NCBI GenBank assembly: GCA_034231615.1
Contig: CM067311.1
Location: 21,828,173-21,892,172 of the forward strand
Direction of reading: 5' to 3'
Source: Meghimatium bilineatum
Lineage: Eukaryota; Mollusca; Gastropoda; Stylommatophora; Philomycidae
Length of the DNA stretch: 64,000 nt
In this document: piece after piece, positions 45,235 to 55,559 of the stretch
How the letters are laid out: each line of letters begins with the position of its first letter
How positions within the stretch are numbered: position 1 is the stretch's first letter
Translations under genes and position numbers: made by a program
Notes under the pieces: model-generated
What the model was told of the DNA's origin: nothing
Seen by the model: only the letters and a program-made list of their open reading frames with translations
The model's database searches: none

Positions 45235-45500
45235 GCCTGTTGTCTTCTGTGTTTGTTATTAAACTCCTGCAGATAAGAAGAATGCAGTCCGGAAAACGAA
45301 ATGCTCTATGTCATGTTTTGCTGCCGTATCTGCACCTTTCGGTTTGATAGATCTGATTTTAGGAAGGCTTTTTGATCATTTTGACCCTGTATGTGATGGG
45401 ACAGCCAACTCCACCCCATAACCTCTTTAGCCGCCTCTTACGGAAGGTAAAATGTGTTGCTATTCTTTGCTCCCCTTTCTGGACTAGGCAACACAGAGGC
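45235..45500 (-). mobile_element. SINE-S copy
   Basis: Reverse complement: CCAGAAAGGGGAGCAAAGAA, TAGCAACACATTTTACC, AGAGGCGGCTAAAGAGG, GGGGTGGAGTTGGCTGTCCC, CATACAGGGTCAAAATGATC, CCGAAAGGTGCAGATACGG and TTTCGTTTTCCGGACTGC. The tail is shortened (GCAGGAGTTTAATAACA). Confidence 0.7.
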
Positions 45501-45711
45501 GACATATTATGTCCAGAAAATAGTCTCCTTTATAGATGTTCTGATACACGATACTGGACTAGTTTATCTGCAGCAGCCAATGTCATGTTTGCACAATTTG
45601 AGAAGCTTCTTATCCATCGTCGTCCTGTGCTACCCTTGCCCCTGTTACAAGTAACCATTACTTCCATTATATATGTTATTATATCCATAATTTCTCATTA
45701 ATTGGTGAATG

Positions 45712-45805
45712 CAAGGGGAGCAAAGAATAGAGAAACGGTTACCTGTAATGCACGACGTAAGAGGTAACTAAGGTTTTATTGATATAGTTGGCTGTTCCAT
45801 TCAAT
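45712..45805 (+). mobile_element. SINE-S 5' fragment
   Basis: AAGGGGAGCAAAGAATAG, GAAACGGTTACCTG, ACGACGTAAGAGGTAACTAA and GTTGGCTGTTCCATTCAATA are the 5' third of SINE-S. It is cut off at the (TGTT)n start of the following family C repeat. Confidence 0.65.
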
Positions 45806-45811
45806 AGGGTT

Positions 45812-46830
45812 TGTTTGTTTGTTTATTTTGCCCTCGCTCCATTGTAACCATCACGGGTGTCCGTGCGATTTCTGCCGGGAGCGTGATTACGTTGTGTCAC
45901 CGTTATGCGCCTTGTAGGCCTAGCACATCCGATTTCGGCATGCCTTGACAATTCGGGTGGGCTACCCTTAGCCTGTGACAGCCTCTTTATCTGTCTCCAG
46001 ACACGCGTAGTGGCGACTTCGCCCAGACGATATTTGCTCTCGTCTGACTCGTACGAGGTGTTCCACTGTCTATGAACTTGCATCGTGTAATTGGACGTGC
46101 TGTGCCTGTGCCCATTGGGTACTGAACCGTTTCTCATCCGTGAGCCTGGTTCCTTAAGTGGAAGAACTCAACAGAGGAGTTGGGCCCTGGCTCTTTCGCC
46201 CTCTTAGCCAAGGTGTCATTCACCGACATCGTGTACCCCTTGTCCAAGTTCGAGTCTCACACCATGCGTTTGAGAGCAAGGCGTTCTCGAGCTGATCGTC
46301 CTTGTCCCAATAGCGCCTGGGCCCATCAGGTACTGAACCCTTTCTCTCTTCAAGTGTATTTCCGGTGTAGGAAAACCTGACAGTAGAGTTGGGCCAGTGC
46401 TAAATCTTTGTCCCTTTTGTGCCTGAGCCCATCGGGTACGGAACCCTTTCTCCCTGCAAGTGTACTTCCGGTATAGGAAACCTTGACAGTAGAGTTGGAC
46501 CAGAACTACCATCGTTGTCCCTTTCTTGCCTAAGCCCATCGGGTACAGAACCCTTTCTCTTCGCGAGCATATTTCCGGTTTAGGAAGGCTCGACATTAGA
46601 GTTGGATTAGGTCTTCTTGCTTTACCAAACACAAATGGATGGGTCTGGGTCTCTGCCTGTAAGGAACTCAGGTAACTAGATGCTAGTCTCGAGCTGACGG
46701 TGCTTGTAGTTCCCTTCCCTAGAGACTTTTCACTTTCTATTTGCAGTTCGCGCTGCCCTCTAGCGCTGTTCTGCCCTTTCATTGTTTCATTGTACTCGGT
46801 ATGAAATCTATTTGTCTCTCGCCATGCTGA
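45812..46830 (+). mobile_element. family C repeat, longest copy, with internal 106-bp triplication
   Basis: After (TGTT)n it carries all family C blocks (CCCTCGCTCCATTGTAACC, GTAGGCCTAGCACATCC, CTCGTACGAGGTGTTCCAC, CCATTGGGTACTGAACCG, AAGTTCGAGTCTCACACC, ATTTCCGGTGTAGGAAAACC). The final segment CCCATC(A/G)GGTAC..GAACCC ... TATTTCCGGTATAGGAAAACC is tandemly repeated about three times (starts 46322, 46428, 46535). It continues to GTTCGCGCTGCCCTCTAGCG and TCTCTCGCCATG, as in 61880-62610. AAGTTCGAGTCTCAC is B-box-like. The 224-codon antisense frame across it contains the triplication and is probably not a gene. Confidence 0.7.
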
Positions 46831-46835
46831 ACTTA

Positions 46836-47260
46836 TTAACAACACGAGACATAGTTGTGGAGAAGCATGATCACCCACTGTACTCGGCACGGCACTGTAT
46901 TTATTGAATTTTCAAGAAACCTTCCATCCTTACCCCCACCCACCTTCAATTCCTCTTCTCCGATCAGTTTCCTATTTGCAGTAGTGTACACAGGTAGATG
47001 GGTTGCCTCCATGAACTCAGTCGTCAGCAAGAGGGCTACGTGAGTTCCCCACAGCTTCTCGTTCAGTGTTTTCTCTCGGGGACCAGGTTTTATTTATGAG
47101 GTCACCGAAGAATTGACAAGTCTGCAGGATGTGTTCTGAGGTTTGGGGACACTTTTGACATGAGCATTAATCAGTTTGGACAGCCTTTATTTTGTCATGT
47201 GCCTGCAGTATTCAATGTCTTGTGCGCAGCCTAGATATTGCAGTATGATGTGATTTATTC
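46836..47260 (-). mobile_element. LINE-E relative, 3' end
   Basis: The minus strand reads IAISRLRTRH-like text, QAHDKIKAVQTD, QKCPQTSEHILQTCQFFGDL, NKTWSP and further KLWGTHVALLLTTEFMEATH. The CPQTSEHILQTC motif is the Cys/His tail of RNase H-type LINEs. LW....LLLTTEF...T corresponds to LWDTVYELQKTVSFIQET in LINE-E. The first Cys of the C-x-C pair is altered. It abuts the end of the family C repeat. Confidence 0.6.
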
Positions 47261-47264
47261 ATTT

Positions 47265-48695
47265 TTATGAATGAGGTCGTGTGTAAAATTGTTGCTTGTT
47301 CCCAAACTCCATGTATGCTTATATTTTTTTCGGATCTGTTTCTTCCCTAACAAAATAATCGGATGTAAGATAAAAGACAAGATAGCACAATCTACTTCAA
47401 TAAACACTATAGTTATCACAAATACAAAAATGTTTTCACTTTGTTATGCTATACAAGTAGTAAAGGTAATTTACTATGAGAGAGGGGTCAAATTTTACTT
47501 CAATATGGAAAAAAAATTATCGGGATAAGAGCTGCATTTAGCGCAGTCTTATCGTAAAGAGTTGAGGTTTCACAATCAGTTTATTTCATGTGTGTGCTAA
47601 ATATCATGTTTTATTTTCCTAAGGATTGGGTTTAAACTAGTCCTCCCTCGTATCTACGGGCTTGGTTAGCGATAACGGAGACAGTCTCTTTTCGTAATAT
47701 CACAGTGACTACAAACTTTAGATAACTGGGTTTTCTAAAGAAGTTCTACACCTCTTTAGATAATCATAACGGGTTATTTCGATAACATGCAACTAAAGCC
47801 GCAATAAAACACATTTATATTTTGTACCGCCGAAGTCGGATGTGTCAGACCATATGTGCAAATAAAACTGAGATACAACACATATACTTTATCTGGGCGC
47901 ATCCTGCTCGTCTTCCTACAAGAAAGTTGTTACAGGAAGTTGAAGACGAAAACTAAATAAATAATGTATTATATTTTCTCCAAATAATTTCAAACAGTTA
48001 TAATTCTTGTGGCTTACATAGACAAATAATTGATCCAACATGCCATTGTCTCTTCGTGCCCCCACAGTAATAAAAGTAGTCCATTTTGGCTCATTTTTAA
48101 AGCCACCAGTGTATGTTGTTGGGGACTAGCTAGACGGGAGATATCCATCATATAAAAACGGATGAATTGTTAAATCCCCTGTCTGTGATATTCGGAAATG
48201 GCGGATCGATAGACATAAAGTCAGTGCCACAATCATTATTTCTCCCGTTTTCTATTCGGATGCCCTGTTGAATGTTTCATGGCGCAACACTCGACGTCTG
48301 GGCAGTAGAAATGTCCAATGGAGATGAGAGATGAATGTTTATGTCTTCATGATTTCTATAACCATGGTTACTGTATTATCATAATTTAGAATTACTTGAA
48401 TATCATATTTGTGACGCCGTGATCAATTCCATAAATATTCTGGTTTTAATGACTTTATCGACAAGATTTATATTCAGTGGTTTCCCATATTCTTTATATC
48501 GGAAACTTGAACACTTTTAGCGTTCCTTATTATCATCAATTACCGTCTCCCCATCGAACTTTGACTACAACGGATCTCCAACATTATCTGTCTCTGCCCT
48601 TGGTGATATAATCGGATAAACTGGAATTCTATAGTAGATAATAACTGCAGTACAACTGAAATCCAACAGACAAAACTAGGAAACAGGGTCATAAT
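47265..48695. other. mostly unrecognised; SINE-S fragment at 47825-47935
   Basis: TACCGCCGAAGTCGGATGTG, TCAGACCATATGTGCAAAT and GCATCCTGCTCGTCTTCC are SINE-S blocks in an otherwise unclassified region. No gene is seen. Confidence 0.45.
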
Positions 48696-48699
48696 TCTT

Positions 48700-48740
48700 A
48701 CCTCTGACGGGAATTGAACCAGGTCCGTTCTAGCGGCACC
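48700..48740 (-). mobile_element. tRNA-like B-box block shared with the foldback family
   Basis: CTGACGGGAATTGAACCAGG and TCCGTTCTAGCG match the foldback spacer (ACGGGAATTGAACCAGTCCG). The reverse complement has GGTTCAATTCCCG, a Pol III B-box. No intact tRNA can be drawn. Confidence 0.45.
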
Positions 48741-48844
48741 GAATCACGGCAACTCAAGTAAAGAGGGTTTTCGTCCTTGACCAACCATATCCCCAAAATA
48801 GATGTGATCTATTTTGATGTGATCGGATTTTTCTATCTACAGAT

Positions 48845-49465
48845 ATTTATATTTGTTCCCAAATACTCGAAATATGTTACGTCCTCTAGTTCATATTGTA
48901 AATTATTATCTTTGGTTGCAATTTCACTTTATCCGTTGTCGTGTTGTCATAATTTCGTTTTGTTTTCATAATTAAGAACAGGTTTTGGGCGTAACTGTAT
49001 TTTTTGTTTGCTGATAGTAAGATTTGCTTTAGACCATCTTCGTTTGTTGTTAAGAGAACTGTGTCGTCGGCATGTCTGATTTCTGGGATCTGCTGACCGC
49101 CGATGATGAAAGGTTGGAAGTCAGCATATGTCTTGTAGTCTTTTACATTTCTCATTATGTTTCCGGCGAATATATTTAACGGGTCGGTGATAGTGTGCAT
49201 CCTTGTCTAACTCCTGTCTGTACTTTAAACCATTCTGATATTGCTCCGTCCACTTTTACTTCTTACCTCTTGCTCGCGATACAGCACTGCGATTGAATGT
49301 GTACGATAGTTGTGGGATAATTTCGTCCATAATTTTCCACAATTGATGTCTTACATAATCGAACGCCCTATGGTAAGCGATGAAATATATGTTGAATTCC
49401 CTGCATTTTTCTATAATGATTCTCATGTTGAAGATATGATCAGTGGTGCCACTTCTTCTTCTTTC
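48845..49465 (-). mobile_element. LINE-D reverse transcriptase fragment with mutated catalytic motifs
   Basis: The minus strand reads TTDHIFNMRIIIEKC, IYFIAYHRAFDYVRHQLWKI, a shifted stretch with QYRTHSIAVLYREQEV and then DPLNIFAGNIMRNV, IIGGQQIPEIRHADDTVL, TTNEDGLKQILLSANKKYSY and DVTYFEYLGTNI. It is the same family as 12795-13815. RT motif A, normally F-I-D-Y, reads F-I-A-Y, and motif C reads HADD instead of YADD. The catalytic site is therefore damaged beyond the frameshifts. Confidence 0.8.
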
Positions 49466-49469
49466 TTAT

Positions 49470-50120
49470 TTTCGCTTTATATCCCATTATGCCTTGGACC
49501 GTCAGGGGTAAAAGTTCTCTGATGGCGTTTTTGTGTGTGTCATATATGGTTTTTTTTCGTTGACTTCTTTATTTCTGTAATCCATTGTTTGCATAGTCTG
49601 CCCCTGATCTTGTAACCTTCGTGCCTGTATAGTGATGACTACAATTCAGATGTTTCGTTTCTTCATTTCCTCTATAAGATCTGCTTTGTTTCTTAATCGA
49701 CATATATTTATTGTTCTGAATGGTGCATGTCTTATTTAGAGAACTCTCCATGTTTCCTACGAGCATTTTAGTTCTACACTGTCGGTTTGCTAGACCAGTC
49801 ACTATCACTAGTGCCCTCTGCCGGATGTAAAACATGCATGTGCTTCATGAACTTCTGTGTCTATCTTAAGTTTCACTCTCTTCACTTGTTTATTAGGAAG
49901 GCACAAAGTTACTGTGAAACCTAAGAGAAATATTTTTAGAACTTGTCGCCTGAAAATATATACTGAAACAGAAACGAGAAATTATAAATGAGTAATGAGA
50001 CCATGAAACTTAAAATGCCCTGCTACATATTTAGTAAATTATTTCTCATCGTTATTGTAACAATTTTAAAATTATTAGTTTGTTAGTGACTGGCCACAAC
50101 AATTCTGTGCTGATTTACCA
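49470..50120. other. no recognisable feature
   Basis: No domain or shared repeat identified. Confidence 0.45.
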
Positions 50121-50124
50121 GTCT

Positions 50125-50290
50125 CCTCTTGTTACATACATATCGTTCTTGTTAACCTCTTGTTAACCCCATACATGGCGTTCTTGTTTATCCATACTCC
50201 TCTTGTTACATACATAGCGTTCTTGTTTACCCACACCCCTCTTGTTACATACATGGCGCTCTTGTTTACCCACACCACTTTTGGCATGAT
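50125..50290. repeat. tandem repeat, ~38-40 bp, about 4 copies
   Basis: Units contain CTCTTGTTACATACATAGCG and TTCTTGTTTACCCACACC. Confidence 0.75.
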
Positions 50291-50294
50291 GTTC

Positions 50295-51080
50295 ATGTAG
50301 TTTTTTTCTGTCCAGCTGATCCGGTCCCCATAATCGTCGCACCAACAAGCCTGTCTGCGCGTTAATTTCCTATGATACCGGCATGTTCAGACATAAATAT
50401 GAAGTTGGTGAAGTTGAAGTAAGGTTACTACACCAGACTGGCCTGCGTGACCAGTCATTCTCAATCTTTCTTAGCATGCTCATTGAGTTGGTGAGAAAGC
50501 ATACATGAGTGCAGATTTGAGATTCCAAGCATGTCATTGCTCTGGATACTGGCATGATCTTCATGGTCATGCTGCCTGTGGTCGCAGCAAACGTTCCGCT
50601 GTCTTCCCTTACAATTATATTTCCAAGTAAATTGTACTTTGTGTAACATTTTGTAGTGAAAATACTAGGTCTATTTATTCTTATCTGCACAATATTAAAA
50701 ACAATGTATACGGTTTTTGTTTTTATTGTTCTTTTAATCATTCAGTCCGGGTCTGTAGGTGAGAGGTAGTATCTCGAATGATGAAAGTACCCGGCTGATT
50801 TCAACAGCAAGCACTTGTGCATCCGGAATGTTAAGAAAATAATGGTGAATCTACATATGTAAATATTGCTTAGAACATCAATACAAACAACATATCCAAA
50901 ATATGTTTATATAGATATTTTTAAAGTGGTCATTGGTCCGATTTTGTGTGTAAATTTCACTATTTGACGGAAAATTTGAAGGCTTATTTACACACAAAAA
51001 TCGGTAACGGGGGGGGGGGGGGGGTTACAGACCTTTTGATTAGCTTCTAGTACAAAAAATCATCAAGTGACTAATGACCT
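50295..51080. other. unrecognised, with an 18-base G run at ~51009-51026
   Basis: TTTTTGTGTGTAAAT and ATTTACACACAAAAA near 50952 and 50989 form an inverted repeat just left of the G run. No coding sequence is recognised. Confidence 0.45.
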
Positions 51081-51084
51081 ACTT

Positions 51085-51290
51085 GCACACGATGGCATTG
51101 GATCAAATGGCATGAACCCGTGGAACGATGGATCAGCAACCAACCAGCAGCAGGCAGGAAGGCACACTTCTAGACAGTCAATCAGACAGCCATGTATGCA
51201 AATAGCCAAGTATACAGACAGACAGACATGCAAACAGACTGCCATGCAGACAGGCAGGCAGGCAGAGAAACAGACATGCGCACAGATAAC
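51085..51290 (+). mobile_element. LINE-E2 extreme 3' end followed by degenerate (GACA)n/(GGCA)n
   Basis: GATGGCATTGGATCAAATGG, CATGAACCCGTGGAACGATG and GATCAGCAACCAACCA match the last 60 bp of the LINE-E2 copy at 54331-55288 (GGTATTGGGTCAAAGAGCAT, GATCAGCAACCAACCAAC). A CAGGCAGG/CAGACAGA microsatellite follows at once. Confidence 0.6.
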
Positions 51291-51299
51291 ATGACTCTC

Positions 51300-51870
51300 T
51301 TTGTGGAAGATAACTATTTGTAATATTTGGTCTCTGAATCCTACATGTTTACATAACTCGACCTTGACATTTGTGCACGCTCTCAAATACCAGGGATTAT
51401 ATTCCATTATAGACCTTGACACCTGAACTGATCGTTTGAGCAATATTTCTGGTTGATGAGAGACAACACGCAGTACTATCAGGTGAACACCTGGACAAGT
51501 GGCATCGGTGCATTGCGCAGATGCATTTATTTTTGAGACTTTATAAAGCACAAATTCCAGCGGTACAATCTACTGCCTTGCAATTTGTACAAATTCCAGA
51601 ACGCTGTTTGTTTTTAGACTTGCACATCAAACAATGTTTAAATTTGTACATTGCCCAATAGTAAATACTATTAAGTTGTATATCTTTAGGTTTGTATATC
51701 TTTAGGTCTGTGTATATGTAGTCTTGTAATTCGACCTGTAAAATTGGCTGTTTTGAGACTTATAGCTTCCAATAGCAAAATCGATGGTTTTTTAGAGGTA
51801 CAAATTCCAGCGACAATATGTCATCTTCTTAAACTTTTATAAAATTCCAACGTTAAAGATCATGTGCGTA
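51300..51870. other. no recognisable feature
   Basis: AT-rich. ACAAATTCCAG(A/C)(A/G) recurs at 51549, 51589 and 51800, a weak repeat only. Confidence 0.45.
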
Positions 51871-51874
51871 AGAG

Positions 51875-53800
51875 AATGTACCGCTGTATGAGAGATTGTA
51901 AGAGTTATGACAGATTAAAATAGTGGATTATAGAGATTGTACCAGTTCATGTGAGATTCCACCAGTGTATAGGAGATTGTATCAGTGTATGAAAGACTGT
52001 ATCTGTATAAGAGAGACTTACCAGAGTGTATGAGAGACTGCACCGGTGTATGATAGACTGCACCAATGTATGAGAGAGTCTATCAGTGTATGAGAGACTG
52101 CACCAATGTATGAGAGAGTCTATCAGTGTTTGAGAGACGGAACCAATGTTTGAGTGTTTGTATCAGTGTATGAAAGAATGCACCAGTGTATGAGAGTCTA
52201 TCATTATATTAGAAACTGAACCAGTGTATGAGAGAATGTACCAATGTATGAGATACTGAAACAATGTATGAGATACTGAAACAATGTATGAAATACTGAA
52301 CCAATGTATGAGAGACTGAACCAATGTATGAGAGTCTACCAGTGTACGAGAGACTATACCAGTGTATGAGAGACTGCTCCAGGGTATGAGAGACTGCGCC
52401 AATGTATGAGAGACTATATCAGTATATGAAAGACTGCACCAGTGTATGAGACTGTACCAGTGTATGAGATACTACACCAGTGTATGAGAGACTACACCAG
52501 TGTATTAGAGGCAGCTCCAGTGTATGAGATACTACACCAGTGTATGAGAGACTACACCAGTGTATGAGAGACTACACCAGTGTATGAGAGGCTGCTCCAG
52601 TGTATGAGATACTACACCAGTGTATGAGAGGCTGCTCCAGTGTATGAGACAGTACCAGTGTATGAGATACTACACCAGTGTATGAGACTGTACCAGTGTA
52701 TGAGATACTACACCAGTGTATGAGAGGCTGCTCCAGTGTATGAGATACTACACCAGTGTATGAGAGACTGCACCAGTGTATGAGACAGTACCAGTGTATT
52801 TTATACTACACCAGTGTATGAGACAGTACCAGTGTATTTTATACTACACCAGTGTATATGAGACTGCACCAGGGTATGAGAGTCTATAAGTGCATGATAG
52901 ACTGTACCAGTGTATGAGAAAATGTACTAGTGCATAAGAGACTGCTCCAGTGTATGAGAGATTTCACCAGTGTATGAGAGACTGTATCAGTTAATGAGAG
53001 ACTGTACCAACGTATGAAATGAGATATTGTACCAGTGTATGAGACTTTGTACCAGTGTATGAGCGACTGCACCATTCTATGAGATTGGAAATTATATCAG
53101 TATGTGAGAGATTGTATCAGTTTATGAAAGACTTCACCAGTGTATGAGATGAGAGATTATATCAGTGTGAGAGATTGTATCAGTATATGAGAGATTGTAC
53201 CAGTGTATGAGATGAGAGATTATGTCAGTTTTGAGAGATTGTAATAGTATATGCGAGATTGTAGCAGCGTATGAGAGACTATAACTGCACCAGTGTATGA
53301 GAGATTTATCAGTGTATTTTATACTGTACCCATGTATTTTATACTGTACCAATGTATGTTATACTATACCAATGTATGTTATACTTTACCAGTGCATGTT
53401 ATACAGTACCAGTGTATGAGAGACTGTACCGGTGTATGAGAGACTGTATCAGTGTATGAGATACTGTACCAGTGTATGTGAGACTACCAGTGTATGAGAG
53501 ACTGTACAAGTGTATGAGGTATTGTACCAGTTTCTAAAGGCTGTACCAGTGCATGATAAATTCTACCAGTGTATGAGATACTGCACCAATGTATGAGATA
53601 GTGTACCATTGTATGAGAGAGTGTATCAGTGTAAGAGTGTACCAGTGTATAGGATAGTATACCAGTGTATCAGAAAGTGTACCAGTGTCAGAGAGTGTAC
53701 CAGTGTATCAGAAAGTATACCAGTGTAAGAGAGTGTATTCGGTGTATGAGTGTACCAGTGTATGAGATATATTATCACTATATAAGATATTGTATGGTAT
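51875..53800. repeat. large minisatellite, 20-bp unit, ~95 copies
   Basis: The unit is CCAGTGTATGAGAGACTGTA with many point variants and length variants. Local blocks (for example TACTACACCAGTGTATGAGA alternating with GGCTGCTCCAGTGTATGAGA at 52440-52770) show secondary amplification. The array resumes at 55478-55550 beyond the LINE-F insertion. Confidence 0.93.
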
Positions 53801-54268
53801 ATGAGATAGTATTGTCTATTGTTTTTCCCCAGGTACATGATGATTTATTTCATCCACTCTTGCCGTTAAGCCTAAGTGTGGGAGCTTCAGTTTTCGTTCC
53901 AAACCCAGATATGTCACCGAAGTTGTGTTGAGTCCCTCTTTGTTCAACGTCATTTTGGTGTATTTATCTACCGTTTTCGTGGTCCACCATTTTCAATCGT
54001 TTTCTGGATATTCTTTTGTTATATGCTATTATTGGTATTTGGTTTGACTTCATTCTCAGAAGGTGACCGAACCATTTTACTTGCTGTCTTTCGATATGTT
54101 CAATACATCGTGATCATACCCACTGTTTTCCTAATTGCTTCATTTTCACCATTGCCGCTTGTCTGAGACACTTCATTTCATATTTGAAGATTTTCTTTTG
54201 CTGTGAGACTGTTAGAGACCACGTCTGACATTAATAGCAGAGTGTTGGGATCAAAATTGTAGAAAGTA

Positions 54269-54330
54269 TATGTCTTTTGATTTTCATTTTGATCTTTGGG
54301 TGAAGAAGTGATGGTTAAAGTTGGTAAATC
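54269..54330. repeat. 62-bp target duplication, left copy
   Basis: It matches 55289-55350 at 57 of 62 positions by my count (TTTTGATCTTTGGGTGAAGA, AGTGATGGTTAAAGTTGG). Both copies are part of LINE-F sequence and flank LINE-E2 exactly. Confidence 0.8.
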
Positions 54331-55288
54331 CTTTTTTTACCAGACATCACCTACCTAGAACAATGGATTCATGTCTATATACATGGGTCTGCTTTCAAAG
54401 CCACCATCAATGCAGGTTATAGTGTCTATATAGAATATCCAGACAAAACATCTGATGAGTTGTTTGATGCCTGTGGGGATATATGTTCTAACTATGAAGC
54501 CGAAATAACAGCAATAGAAGTTGCTGTGTACCACCTAAAGGCCATATTTGATGCCTTTTCATAAAAAGCAAAAAATATTGTGATTTTTACAGATTCTATG
54601 TCTGCTCTTCAAGTACTAGAATGTGATGGACATTTTTAGCCTTAGCTAGTTGAAATATATCATCATGACAACCAGTTGACTGAAATATATCATCATGACA
54701 ACCAGCTGCTTACATCTTCTGAAGTCATAATTGTTATGCTGTGGATTCCTGGCCACTCAAACACACCTTGCAATGACAAGGCAGACAGACTAGCAAAGAA
54801 CAAAGCACAACATAACAGCCATATACGCAAACAACCATGCACACAGTTAAAATGATGTTGAAATCTGTAAACAAAGAAAATTGCATGAACAGATGGGCCA
54901 TGGAAAACACTGGGAGTGAAATATATAAATTTGTGACCAGCTAAAATCCTAAAGACAACATCAACCTCCTGGAAAGGAAAGACCAGAGTATCATCTTCAG
55001 ACTGTGCACACAACATGTACAGCTTAACAATCACCTGAACAGAATAAAACGACAACACACTCAAGGGTGCCGGATGTGCACTCATACCTATGAAACTGTT
55101 GACTACCACCTTTTTGAATGCCCAGCGTTGGATGACATCGGAAAAGTGCTTCTCCCTCCAGACCCAGATCAATGGAACATCGTATATGGAACAAAACGAC
55201 AACTCACAAACACATCCATATATCACACAATGGTATTGGGTCAAAGAGCATGAGTCCATGAACCGCTGGATCAGCAACCAACCAACCA
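54331..55288 (+). mobile_element. LINE-E2 3' fragment: RNase H domain and C-terminal Cys/His motif
   Basis: The plus strand reads WIHVYIHGSAFKATINAGYS, YIEYPD, CGDICSNYEAEITAIEVAVY, stop, KAKNIVIFTDSMSALQVLEC, a duplicated ~25-bp piece, VIVMLWIPGHSNTPCNDKAD, RLAKNKAQHN, then frameshifts, and GCRMCTHTYETVDYHLFECP near 55066-55125. This is a type I RNase H. The first catalytic residue (TDGS, Asp) is His here (54382-54384), while Glu in NYEAE, Asp in TDS and Asp in NDKAD remain. The C-x-x-C...H-x-x-x-x-C tail ends the ORF. The 3' end is GATCAGCAACCAACCAACC. A 62-bp target duplication flanks it. Confidence 0.82.
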
Positions 55289-55350
55289 TATGTCGTTTGA
55301 TTACCATTTTGATCTTTGGGTGAAGAAGTGATGGTTGAAGTTGATAAATC
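55289..55350. repeat. 62-bp target duplication, right copy
   Basis: Right-hand counterpart of 54269-54330; the offset is exactly 1020 bp. Differences are five substitutions. Confidence 0.8.
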
Positions 55351-55477
55351 ACTGTGTTTGCTTATTTGTAATTTAAAGTGTTTCTATTTCTCTGTCTAGT
55401 CTTCCATTGTCAAAAAAAGAAATCCTGGCAAAATATTTAAAATCTTTTGACATGTTTCACTGTGGTGTTGTCTTATA

Positions 55478-55550
55478 AGATACTGTACCAGTGTAAGATA
55501 TTGTACCAGTGTATGATTAACTGTACCAGTGTATGAGAGACTGCAATATG
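55478..55550. repeat. 20-bp minisatellite, remainder right of LINE-F
   Basis: About three to four units (ACTGTACCAGTGTAAGATAT, TGTACCAGTGTATGATTAAC, TGTATGAGAGACTGC) of the array that occupies 51875-53800. Confidence 0.85.
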
Positions 55551-55559
55551 TACTAAAAT

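Larger units (their letters stand above)
53825..55470 (-). mobile_element. LINE-F fragment in two halves around a LINE-E2 insertion
   Basis: Right half (55470-55289, minus): FDNGRLDREIETRI-type text and YQLQPSLLHPKIKMVIKRHM. Left half (54330-53825, minus): NSLTAKENLQI, IERQQVKWFGHLLRM in shifted frames, NQIPIIAYNKR, RKRLKM, LNKEGLN, LERKLKLPHLGLTARVDE. Together these give the order YLG/DGRLD.EI, Y.L.PLL.HP, SLTAKEK, QVKWFGHL.RM, GR.RKRW of a LINE reverse transcriptase C-terminus. Many frameshifts and stops are present. The central 958 bp (54331-55288) are foreign. LINE-F itself lies inside the 20-bp minisatellite. Confidence 0.65.

Noticed and set aside
46216..46890. 224-codon minus-strand open frame, partly shared with 62264-62602
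   Set aside because: It covers the family C repeat and its 106-bp triplication. Similarity between the two loci is along the whole DNA repeat and not limited to codon-conserved changes. No domain is recognisable.
51063..51551. 162-codon minus-strand frame rich in Cys, Leu and Val
   Set aside because: Its right part crosses the degenerate GACA/GGCA microsatellite and its end is antisense to the LINE-E2 tail; no domain is present.
52884..53838. antisense frames reading LIHWY repeats
   Set aside because: Products of the 20-bp minisatellite.
54693..55352. 219-codon minus-strand open frame
   Set aside because: Its first ~22 codons are LINE-F RT sequence and the rest is the antisense of the LINE-E2 RNase H/Cys-His region, which is clearly coding on the plus strand. 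The frame is a chimera created by the insertion.
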